A stretch of DNA of 6,646 nucleotides from Chordibacter forsetii (GTDB lineage: Bacteria; Verrucomicrobiota; Verrucomicrobiia; Opitutales; Seribacteraceae). Below the pieces are notes generated by a model. The model was not told where the DNA came from. It did not search any database and was given only the letters and a program-made list of their open reading frames with translations. The translations under genes were made by a program, and so were the position numbers. The stretch covers positions 1-6,646 of the forward strand of contig NZ_CAXLML010000220.1 of NCBI RefSeq assembly GCF_964187505.1. The letters are read 5' to 3'. Shown here in pieces: positions 1 through 5,924 of this stretch; position 1 is the stretch's first letter; every line of letters starts with the position of its first letter.

Positions 1-1
1 A

Positions 2-631
2 ACCCTCATACATTCGCCTATTAACGGAGTGGTTTTAAGACTTTTAGCAAATCCCGGCAAAAGATTGATGCGCCAAATGGATGCCCCTGATTCATCCACC
101 GCTTTGATTATTTTTGAGGCAGACAAACTACAAGCACGTATCGACGTCCCACTTGCGGACGCCTCCAAACTTTCATTAAACCAAAAAGTTGAAATCGTTT
201 GTTCTATTTTACCAGAGCTAAAATTTGAGGGAATATTAACTCGAATCTCTGGTGAAGCAGACCTGCAAAGAAATACACTTCAGGTAAAAGTTCGGATTCT
301 GAACCCAGATGACAGACTAAGGCCGGAAATGCTCTGCCGAGCTAAATTTTTATTAGATACAGAGAACTCAAAAAGTAAAAACTCTGCAAACAGTCTCGGC
401 GTTTTTGTACCTTTCACACTGAAGCCTGAAAATAATCAATCAATAAAAGAACTCTGGATAATTGGGGCAGATGGCAGAAGTGCAGAATTACGGAAAGTTC
501 GTTTTGGTAATGAAATTAACAATCAATATATATCTGTTATTTCTGGCCTAAATGCGGGGGACCTCATCATTCTCAACCCACCATCTTCCCTAAAATCTGG
601 CGACCGGATTAAAATTTCCAAATTCCAATGA
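2..631 (+). CDS. HlyD/MacA-family periplasmic adaptor subunit, C-terminal part (5' end outside window)
   Basis: This is the membrane-fusion (adaptor) protein of a tripartite exporter, linking the inner-membrane ABC complex to the outer-membrane channel in the periplasm. The frame is open from base 2 and visible for 209 residues. The first GTG, at 29, is internal: the residues before it (TLIHSPING) match the second half of a biotinyl-lipoyl-like domain, whose usual pattern is SPxxGxV. The alpha-hairpin, the first lipoyl half and the membrane anchor must therefore lie upstream of the window. After the lipoyl strand comes a beta-barrel region (about visible residues 35-120, ending in the family-like LRPEMLCRAKF). 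A membrane-proximal C-terminal domain follows, ending in GLNAGDLIILNP and SGDRIKI. The stop overlaps the start of the ATPase gene (ATGA), so translation is probably coupled. The domain assignment is confident; the substrate is unknown. Confidence 0.88.
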   Translation, partial: TLIHSPINGVVLRLLANPGKRLMRQMDAPDSSTALIIFEADKLQARIDVPLADASKLSLNQKVEIVCSILPELKFEGILTRISGEADLQRNTLQVKVRILNPDDRLRPEMLCRAKFLLDTENSKSKNSANSLGVFVPFTLKPENNQSIKELWIIGADGRSAELRKVRFGNEINNQYISVISGLNAGDLIILNPPSSLKSGDRIKISKFQ

Positions 632-1311
632 AACATTCTTACATTGAAGCACTGGGATTAACCAAAGAGTACCTCAAGGGCGAACAGTCCATTACTCCTC
701 TTGCAGGTTTAAGTATGGAGGTTTTTCCTGCTGAATTTATTGCCTTGATGGGACCCTCAGGCAGTGGAAAAACTACTTTGCTAAATATCATTGCGGGGGT
801 GGATTCTCCCTCTTCTGGAAGTCTTCGAATTGGAGATTCTCATCTGGACCAAATGAATCGCGATCAGCTTACAAGTTGGCGTTCCCGTAACATTGGCTAT
901 ATTTTTCAACTCTACCATTTACTTCCGGTTCTCAGCGCTTATGAAAATGTCGAGCTTCCCTTATTGATCCACTCAATGAAGAAGAAAGAGCGCCGAGCTC
1001 GCGTTGAAGCAGTAATGGAACAAGTTGGACTGGTTGATCGAATGAATCATCGGCCTAATGAACTTTCTGGGGGTCAAGAACAACGGGTAGCCATAGCTCG
1101 GGCCCTAGTAACCGACCCCTCATTAATTGTTGCTGACGAACCAACTGGGGATTTAGACCGGCAGTCGGCGGACGAAATTCTCGATCTGTTGCAATCCTTA
1201 AGCGAAGTACAAAAAAGAACCATTGTTATGGTTACTCACGACCCTAAAGCTGCAGCCCGAGCATCTCGGTTGCTTGAGTTGGAAAAAGGCAAACTTTTGC
1301 AAAGTAAATGA
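628..1311 (+). CDS. ABC exporter ATP-binding subunit, LolD/MacB type
   Basis: This is the cytoplasmic ATPase that powers the exporter by working with the two FtsX-type permeases encoded next. All catalytic motifs are visible in the 227 residues: Walker A GPSGSGKT at 42-49, the Q-loop glutamine at 94 in a LolD/MacB-like FQLYHLLP context, the signature LSGGQ at 146-150, Walker B LIVADEP at 166-172 with catalytic Glu171, the D-loop GDLD at 174-177 and the H-loop His204. The length is that of a free-standing LolD/YknY/DevA-type subunit, not of MacB, where the ATPase is fused to the permease. One small oddity is that Glu follows the signature (LSGGQEQR), where Gln is usual. The ATG overlaps the adaptor stop, and the stop overlaps the next start (both ATGA), so expression is probably coupled. 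No Shine-Dalgarno sequence is evident. The family call is secure; the transported substrate cannot be read from this gene. Confidence 0.95.
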   Translation: MKHSYIEALGLTKEYLKGEQSITPLAGLSMEVFPAEFIALMGPSGSGKTTLLNIIAGVDSPSSGSLRIGDSHLDQMNRDQLTSWRSRNIGYIFQLYHLLPVLSAYENVELPLLIHSMKKKERRARVEAVMEQVGLVDRMNHRPNELSGGQEQRVAIARALVTDPSLIVADEPTGDLDRQSADEILDLLQSLSEVQKRTIVMVTHDPKAAARASRLLELEKGKLLQSK

Positions 1312-2471
1312 AACTGTTTTTTATCCTTATAAATATAGCCTCGTTATCCTGCAAACAGGCCTTAAGAAACCGCACTCGCTCTTTTCTAACTTTACTGGGT
1401 GTGGCAACCGGTATGTTTTTGTTTGCTTCGGTTGAAACTATGCAAGGTTCCCTTCAAACAGCCACAGTTTCAAACGCTGATGACACCACGCTCGTTGTGT
1501 ATCGAGAAAACAGATTTTGCCCGGCAACCAGCCGGCTGCCCGAACATTACAAAAACGAAATAGCTAAATTACCAGGAGTAAAATCGGTTATTCCCATTCA
1601 AATCGTAGTTAATAATTGTGGCACCAGTTTGGACGTGGTCGTTTTCCGAGGTGTACCTAGTGACACTTTTAAGGACAAAAATGGTGAAATCAAAATGTTG
1701 AAAGGTTCATGGGAAACCTGGCAAAAAAGAGATGATGGAGCTCTAATAGGAAAAAATCTGGCCAAAAGAAGAAAATTGAATGTAGGTGATCTATTTGACG
1801 CGGCTGGAATAACAGTTTCGGTCAGTGGCGTCGTCGAGGCTGAAGATAGTTCACAAAATGACAATGTAGCCTTTGTTCACCTGCCTTTTCTTCAACAGGC
1901 TTCGAAAATCGGTTTGGGCGTGGTCACACAATTCAACGTAAAGGTAAATGATTCCTCTTTGATAAAGAGCGTATCTCATGCTATTGACCAAAGGTTTAAA
2001 AGCGACACTGAGCCCACCTCCACCCAGCCTGAGAAGGCTTTTTTTGCCAATACCGCGACCGAACTCATCGAACTTATACGGTTTTCTAGGTGGATTGGTC
2101 TTGCTTGTGTTTGTGCGGTCGTGGGACTGATAGCTAACTCCATTCTGCTCACAGTAAGAGGAAAAATATCCGAACATGCCGTTCTCAAAACCTTGGGGTA
2201 TTCCAAGGTGATGATTGGTTGGATGATTCTTGCGGAAGGTGTTTTACTTTCTGGGCTTGGTGGCTTTTTGGGTATTTTTGCGTCCTATTGCTTTCTTCAT
2301 TACCAAGGTGTTTCGATAGGAAACGAAGGATTAGTTTTGGCTTTCGTCCCATCTAGTGAAGTGGTTTTTCGAGGCATTTTTGCCTCTCTTGGGATGGGAG
2401 TAATTGCTGGTCTTTACCCAGCTTGGCAAGGTAGCAAATCCTCCATCCAGGAAAGCCTCAAAACAGCCTGA
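1308..2471 (+). CDS. FtsX/MacB-type ABC permease, first subunit
   Basis: This is an inner-membrane subunit of the exporter. The 387-aa layout is typical of the family. One N-terminal membrane helix (about 25-42) follows a basic cytoplasmic start (RNRTRSF). A large periplasmic domain of the MacB_PCD kind spans about 43-258. Three C-terminal helices follow (about 261-283, 303-329 and 351-372). The loop between helices 2 and 3 (VRGKISEHAVLKTLGYSK, 283-300) is the coupling helix that contacts the ATPase, and the end (LYPAWQGSKSSIQESLK) is the usual FtsX tail. The periplasmic domain has two cysteines: Cys71 in RFCPATSRLP, which I believe is a conserved motif in a subgroup of these permeases, and Cys104. 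They could form a disulfide or bind metal, which is inference. The start overlaps the ATPase stop. It pairs most plausibly with the next gene as a LolC/LolE-like heterodimer. Confidence 0.9.
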   Translation: MKLFFILINIASLSCKQALRNRTRSFLTLLGVATGMFLFASVETMQGSLQTATVSNADDTTLVVYRENRFCPATSRLPEHYKNEIAKLPGVKSVIPIQIVVNNCGTSLDVVVFRGVPSDTFKDKNGEIKMLKGSWETWQKRDDGALIGKNLAKRRKLNVGDLFDAAGITVSVSGVVEAEDSSQNDNVAFVHLPFLQQASKIGLGVVTQFNVKVNDSSLIKSVSHAIDQRFKSDTEPTSTQPEKAFFANTATELIELIRFSRWIGLACVCAVVGLIANSILLTVRGKISEHAVLKTLGYSKVMIGWMILAEGVLLSGLGGFLGIFASYCFLHYQGVSIGNEGLVLAFVPSSEVVFRGIFASLGMGVIAGLYPAWQGSKSSIQESLKTA

Positions 2472-2475
2472 TTGC

Positions 2476-3624
2476 ATGATTCCTTTTATCTACTCCTGCA
2501 GAAACCTTCTGCGCAGACCCGGCCAATCAGTTCAATTGATTAGCGGAAGTTCATTAGTTGTAATACTAGTCATGCTTGCTGCATCTATGAACCAAGCTAT
2601 GGAGCGTACTCTTGCCCAAACCGGGGACTCTAGAAATGTCATCCTTCTAGGTGCTGGAAGTGAAGAAAGTGTGGAACGAAGCGAAGTTCAGAGTGGTTTG
2701 GATCAAATTTTAGCTGGTTCAATTCCCGGAATCCTTCAGACTATGGAAAAGCCTACAATTTCTCCGGAAATTCATTTCAACGGAATCCTCAATAATAATG
2801 GAATAAAGTCTCAGGCTTTAGTTAGAGGGGTACGCCATGAAGCCTTATGGGTACACAAAGGTATCCGGATTTTAAAAGGCCGCTTTCCAGAATCTGGAGA
2901 AATAATGATTGGCAGATTGGCACACCACAAACTTGGCCTAGAAAATTCGGCCCTCCAAGTCGGAAAAATGGTGGAATTAAGTGGAGAAGAATTGAAAATT
3001 TCCGGAGTTTTTGACGCGATTGGAACAGTTATGGAGGCTGAAGTTTGGGTACCGCTTCAGGATCTGATGACTTATACGCAAAGAGACAAACTATCCTGTG
3101 TCGTAGTAGCCCTCGCGAGTACCGACTTCATTCCTGATTTAGATGCATTTACAAAACAAAGATTAGACTTGGAATTGGTTGCGATTCAAGAAACTCAATA
3201 TTACGCAAAAATGTCTAGATTTTACGCACCTATACGATGGATGGCATGGCTTTGTGCAATTCTCCTCTCTATAGGTGCTTTATTTGGTGGTCTAAATACT
3301 CTGTATGCCGCATTTTCTGCTCGAATTCAGGAATTTGGAGCTATGCAAGCAATTGGATTTACCAGAAAGGCAATACTCTTGAGCTTGATCCAAGAATCCT
3401 GCGTTACTGGGTTTATTGGATCAATTTGTTCATTTTTAATTGTTCTAGGAATGCTTCAAGATATCGCATTTCCTTTTTCTATAGGTGTATTTATTTTAGA
3501 CTTTAATTCTCCCATATTAGTACTTGGGTTGGGAACTGGAATTATCCTAGGAGTACTCGGGGGTTTACCCCCAGCATGGAATTGCTTGCGTAAATCTTTA
3601 CCAGAAACACTTAGATCTTCTTAA
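2476..3624 (+). CDS. FtsX/MacB-type ABC permease, second subunit
   Basis: This is a second inner-membrane permease subunit of 382 aa and the presumed partner of the preceding one. The N-terminus (MIPFIYSCRNLLRRPGQS) resembles the NLLRRP start common in FtsX-like permeases. Helix 1 is at about 18-38, the periplasmic domain at 39-253, and helices 2-4 at about 254-279, 300-326 and 345-366. The coupling segment SARIQEFGAMQAIGFTRKA covers 281-299. The motif GEIMIGRLAHHKLGL followed by VGKMVEL and ISGVFD is the familiar beta-rich signature of the periplasmic domain. I chose ATG 2476, four nucleotides after the previous stop. The frame extends to a TTG at 2404, but the extra 24 residues would lie inside the upstream gene and do not look like a permease N-terminus. 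The sequence is clearly diverged from the first permease and lacks its RFCPATS motif. A recent duplication is therefore unlikely. Confidence 0.9.
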   Translation: MIPFIYSCRNLLRRPGQSVQLISGSSLVVILVMLAASMNQAMERTLAQTGDSRNVILLGAGSEESVERSEVQSGLDQILAGSIPGILQTMEKPTISPEIHFNGILNNNGIKSQALVRGVRHEALWVHKGIRILKGRFPESGEIMIGRLAHHKLGLENSALQVGKMVELSGEELKISGVFDAIGTVMEAEVWVPLQDLMTYTQRDKLSCVVVALASTDFIPDLDAFTKQRLDLELVAIQETQYYAKMSRFYAPIRWMAWLCAILLSIGALFGGLNTLYAAFSARIQEFGAMQAIGFTRKAILLSLIQESCVTGFIGSICSFLIVLGMLQDIAFPFSIGVFILDFNSPILVLGLGTGIILGVLGGLPPAWNCLRKSLPETLRSS

Positions 3625-3639
3625 TTACATCGTTAATAA

Positions 3640-4182
3640 ATGAATATGAAAACATCCTTAAAATTTATCATACTATTAATTTCAATATTTTTAATCTGCA
3701 ATTGCGGAATGGAAAGTGATGAGAATGAAAAAAAGAAAAGGTTTGCTTTAAAGGCAAACTTACCAGTGGATTTCATTACTAATCAAAACCTTGGAGACTC
3801 CTTGTCAGTCGTTGAGGCAAAAAAAAGAGCTAATTCAGGGGAAATTATTGTTATAAACGGTTTTATAGGAGGACGCAGAGAGCCTTTTACTGCAGGAAGG
3901 GCCAGTTTTATTCTATGTGATGACTCGATTAAGGCTTGTGACGAGATAGATACTCATCATTGCCCAACTCCATGGGATGCTTGTTGTGAAGATAGAAAGA
4001 GAATTTTATCCTCTACAATTAGTATCCAAGTAGTAGACGAACAAACCAATTTACTCAGAGGTACGCTTAAAGGAGTAAAGGGGTTGAAACCAGGGAGAAA
4101 AATCAAAGTACTTGGAACAATAGACTCACAATCAATCCCACCTGCGATGCTTTTAAATGCTCAGCAAATTGAACTCCTATAA
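3640..4182 (+). CDS. Cys-rich putative envelope lipoprotein with a CPTPWD-x-CC motif, function unknown
   Basis: This is a 180-aa protein with an N-terminal signal: two Lys/Met residues, a hydrophobic stretch at about 7-19, then CNCG. Cys22 is the likely lipidated residue, although Asn at -1 is atypical for a lipobox. A charged linker (about 25-35) leads into a compact beta-rich domain (about 67-180). This domain has the pattern VINGFIGGRREPF, a cluster with Cys93, Cys100, His106, His107, Cys108, Cys115 and Cys116 (CPTPWDACCE), and a closing strand region GRKIKVLGTI. The strand pattern suggests an OB-like fold, which is inference. I recall similar conserved hypothetical proteins with CPTPWDYCC in planctomycete-like bacteria but know no assigned function. 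The cysteine/histidine cluster could bind a metal or form disulfides. Its place between the permease and outer-membrane-factor genes (15 and 27 nt gaps) suggests an accessory role in the exporter. ATG 3646 is an equally possible start. Confidence 0.85.
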   Translation: MNMKTSLKFIILLISIFLICNCGMESDENEKKKRFALKANLPVDFITNQNLGDSLSVVEAKKRANSGEIIVINGFIGGRREPFTAGRASFILCDDSIKACDEIDTHHCPTPWDACCEDRKRILSSTISIQVVDEQTNLLRGTLKGVKGLKPGRKIKVLGTIDSQSIPPAMLLNAQQIELL

Positions 4183-4193
4183 TATTTAAATAT
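4182..4193. other. Perfect 12-bp AT palindrome between the lipoprotein and efflux-channel genes
   Basis: The sequence ATATTTAAATAT is self-complementary and lies in the 27-nt gap just after the lipoprotein stop. In an AT-only stretch such a palindrome can arise by chance. It could equally be a protein-binding site or simply an AT-rich, unstructured leader that helps ribosome entry where no Shine-Dalgarno sequence is present. No function is claimed. Confidence 0.25.
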
Positions 4194-4209
4194 ATTTCTA
4201 TATTCCGCA

Positions 4210-5592
4210 ATGAGGTTTTATTTATATTTTTTATTCATTTGGTTGGTAAGTAGTTGTGTAAATCATAAAAATGATGATTTAAAGTATTCTCCTGAATCGA
4301 AGTTAAATTATAATCATCAATTTAGTCTAAGTACGGAAGACAACAATGTGTCACTGGAACTTAGCTTTCAATCCACGATTAAGAATAGGGATCTTCACGA
4401 TCTCATTCTAAAAGCTCTTAAAGAAAATCCTTCTTGGCATGCAAAATTAGCAAAGCTCGATTTAGCAAAATCAAAATCTGGTTTTCGGACTGATGGTTCC
4501 AAACCTCTTTCGAAAGGATCCATCGGATTGAACCAAGGACAGGAAAAGTCCAAAATAACCAATTTTCAAACTTCCCGAACTCCTCGATGGGAATCCAGTG
4601 CTATGTATGGATGGGAGGTAGACTTATGGGGCAAGTGGAATGAACGTAAAAAAGAATCTGCTAAATTTATTGAGGCTGAAAAGCATGTACTCGAAGGAGC
4701 AAAACTAAAATTGATTTACAGCATTACTGAACGATGGCTTATGGCATGTTTCCTGAAGGAAGAACTGGCCATAGCAACCAGACAAATTAGAGACCATAAC
4801 GAAGCACACATTTTGCATCTACATAAATATAATGCAGGATTAGACGATAACATCAGTTTGATTAAAATGGAGACACAAATCAAATTACAAGTTTTAGAAC
4901 ATAATCGGATCAAACAAGATCTCGATATCTGTATGATACAACTAGGAACGCTTCTGGGTTCACCACTTGACGGGAACCTCTCTGAAATTCCAAACCTCTC
5001 ATCATTAACCTTACCTAGTTTACCTTCTCTTCTACCGAGTAGATTGCTTCAGGGGAGACCTGATATTCTTGCTGGCCAATTAAAGATATATGCACAAGCA
5101 CATAGAATCAATGCCTCACGCTTAAATCTTTATCCTTCTCTTAACCTCAACCTTTCTGGCATTGGAATGAGTGGTGACCTGTCCGATGGATTCGAACAAT
5201 GGAAATTCTCTGGAGGACCTGTGATAGACTTACCCATATTAAGCCCTAAGCGAAGAACTCAGTTAAGAATAGATGAGGCTTCCCTAAAGATGATTGATCT
5301 AGAGTGGAAGGCTTCTCTTTTACGGGCAGTTAGAGAAATTGAATCGGCCACTATTAAACATCAATCAAATGTAAAAGATTTTAACATATCCCAGAATTTA
5401 GTGGATGAATTTATAAAAGCCTATCAAATTTCCGATCTAAAATTTCAAGCCGGATTGATCTCAAGAATTGATCTTATCCAGGAAATGAACCGTTTAAACG
5501 AAAGTAAAAGAACATCTCTTAATTATAGAAGTAATTATTGGAAATCATTTCTTATCTTATCCGAAAGGCTTGGTATCAACTGGTTAGACTAA
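4210..5592 (+). CDS. Outer-membrane efflux lipoprotein, NodT/TolC family
   Basis: This is the outer-membrane channel that completes the tripartite exporter; the family forms trimers with a beta-barrel and a long periplasmic alpha-tunnel. The 460-residue length is normal. The N-terminus carries a good lipobox (LVSSC, Cys16), as in the lipoprotein branch that includes NodT and OprM. The two family repeats are visible. The first has GWEVDLWGKWNERK at 134-147 (usual form: W-E-x-D-L-W-G) and YNAGLDDNISLI at 207-218. The second has LQGRPDILAGQ at 280-290 (usual form: RRPDI), YPSLNLNLSGIG at 307-318 and FQAGLISRIDLIQ at 412-424. The linker between Cys16 and the first helix is Asn- and Lys-rich. Base composition is lower in GC than in the ATPase and permease genes, especially over the first 150 bases. 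It is the last gene of the operon and its stop touches a candidate terminator. Confidence 0.92.
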   Translation: MRFYLYFLFIWLVSSCVNHKNDDLKYSPESKLNYNHQFSLSTEDNNVSLELSFQSTIKNRDLHDLILKALKENPSWHAKLAKLDLAKSKSGFRTDGSKPLSKGSIGLNQGQEKSKITNFQTSRTPRWESSAMYGWEVDLWGKWNERKKESAKFIEAEKHVLEGAKLKLIYSITERWLMACFLKEELAIATRQIRDHNEAHILHLHKYNAGLDDNISLIKMETQIKLQVLEHNRIKQDLDICMIQLGTLLGSPLDGNLSEIPNLSSLTLPSLPSLLPSRLLQGRPDILAGQLKIYAQAHRINASRLNLYPSLNLNLSGIGMSGDLSDGFEQWKFSGGPVIDLPILSPKRRTQLRIDEASLKMIDLEWKASLLRAVREIESATIKHQSNVKDFNISQNLVDEFIKAYQISDLKFQAGLISRIDLIQEMNRLNESKRTSLNYRSNYWKSFLILSERLGINWLD

Positions 5593-5638
5593 ATTTCTCA
5601 TGTTTATTATGAATACCTTTACAGAGAAATTGATTTTT
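5592..5638 (+). terminator. Candidate weak intrinsic terminator of the exporter operon
   Basis: AATTTCTC at 5592-5599 pairs perfectly with GAGAAATT at 5624-5631. The stem extends inward, after a bulged A, through TGT (5601-5603) with ACA (5621-5623), and possibly TATT (5605-5608) with AATA (5612-5615). A run of five T follows at 5634-5638. It starts on the last base of the efflux-channel stop codon. The stem is AT-rich and the T-run short, so termination may be weak. Confidence 0.42.
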
Positions 5639-5690
5639 AAAGTTCTAAAATATTGTATAGCTTAGTTTTGTTGAGTATTGCTGATTATTA

Positions 5691-5924
5691 GTGCAAAAAA
5701 ATAAAACAGTGCAGTGTATTTTAGGTTCTTGTAAATTCCCTCAGACATGTCAATGGAACCAAACTTGCATGGAAGTAGGCTTAAGGAAAAGCCTTGAAGC
5801 CAAAGAAAAGAAGAAGGCTTCCAAGGTGGAAGGTAGTTCCTGTAAAAATCAGAAGCCAGATCTTTTTAATCCAGGCGGTTTATCAAGGAGTACTTTTACC
5901 AAAAAAGACCGGCGTAAGGATTGA
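5691..5924 (+). CDS. Possible small Cys4 protein, unrecognised
   Basis: This is an open frame of 77 residues starting with GTG (5691), the only plausible start upstream of the cysteines because a TGA lies at 5682-5684. The N-terminal part has four evenly spaced cysteines, Cys9, Cys14, Cys20 and Cys26 (C-x4-C-x5-C-x5-C), in a context rich in Gln, Asn and Trp. A Lys/Glu-rich, helix-prone stretch follows (about 31-45), then one more Cys and a basic tail. The cysteine spacing would suit a small metal-binding or disulfide-linked module, but I do not recognise the family. Two facts argue against it: no Shine-Dalgarno sequence is visible, and its last 76 nt are antisense to the end of the minus-strand membrane-protein gene. 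An inverted repeat that looks like a minus-strand terminator also lies within it. It may be a real small gene or a fortuitous ORF. Confidence 0.42.
   Translation: MQKNKTVQCILGSCKFPQTCQWNQTCMEVGLRKSLEAKEKKKASKVEGSSCKNQKPDLFNPGGLSRSTFTKKDRRKD
5787..5826 (-). terminator. Candidate intrinsic terminator for the minus-strand floA-like operon
   Basis: Read on the minus strand, CCTTGGAAGCC (5826-5816) pairs with GGCTTCAAGG (5801-5792), giving ten base pairs with one bulged base (position 5822). The loop is 14 nt and pyrimidine-rich. After the stem comes C then four T (5790-5787). The hairpin begins 22 nt beyond the stop of the 164-aa membrane-protein gene, where a terminator is expected. The T-run is short. 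The same bases are codons in the small plus-strand ORF, so it has an alternative explanation. Confidence 0.5.

Noticed and set aside
1223..1435. Plus-strand ORF of 70 aa spanning the ATPase/permease junction
   Set aside because: It lies in another frame across two well-supported genes and shows no family features.
1598..2206. Three minus-strand ORFs (76-108 aa) opposite the first permease
   Set aside because: They are antisense to a clear FtsX-type coding region, and their sequences have no recognisable domain or start context.
2404..2475. Upstream TTG-started extension of the second permease
   Set aside because: The extra residues sit inside the preceding gene and do not resemble the N-terminus of this family; ATG 2476 is better placed.
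3237..3506. Plus-strand 89-aa ORF inside the second permease
   Set aside because: It is an out-of-frame shadow of membrane-helix codons; its Cys/Phe/Tyr-rich composition reflects the shifted frame.
3741..3759. Inverted repeat GTTTGC/GCAAAC with a 7-nt loop inside the lipoprotein gene
   Set aside because: The stem is only 6 bp, no T-run follows, and it lies within codons of a supported gene, so chance is the simplest explanation.
4716..4913. Minus-strand 65-aa ORF opposite the efflux-channel gene
   Set aside because: It is antisense to the first repeat of the outer-membrane factor and has no independent support.
5631..5690. Possible promoter (TTGATT ... TATTGT) before the small Cys4 ORF
   Set aside because: The spacing between the hexamers is only about 15 nt and the stretch is AT-rich throughout, so matches of this quality are expected by chance.
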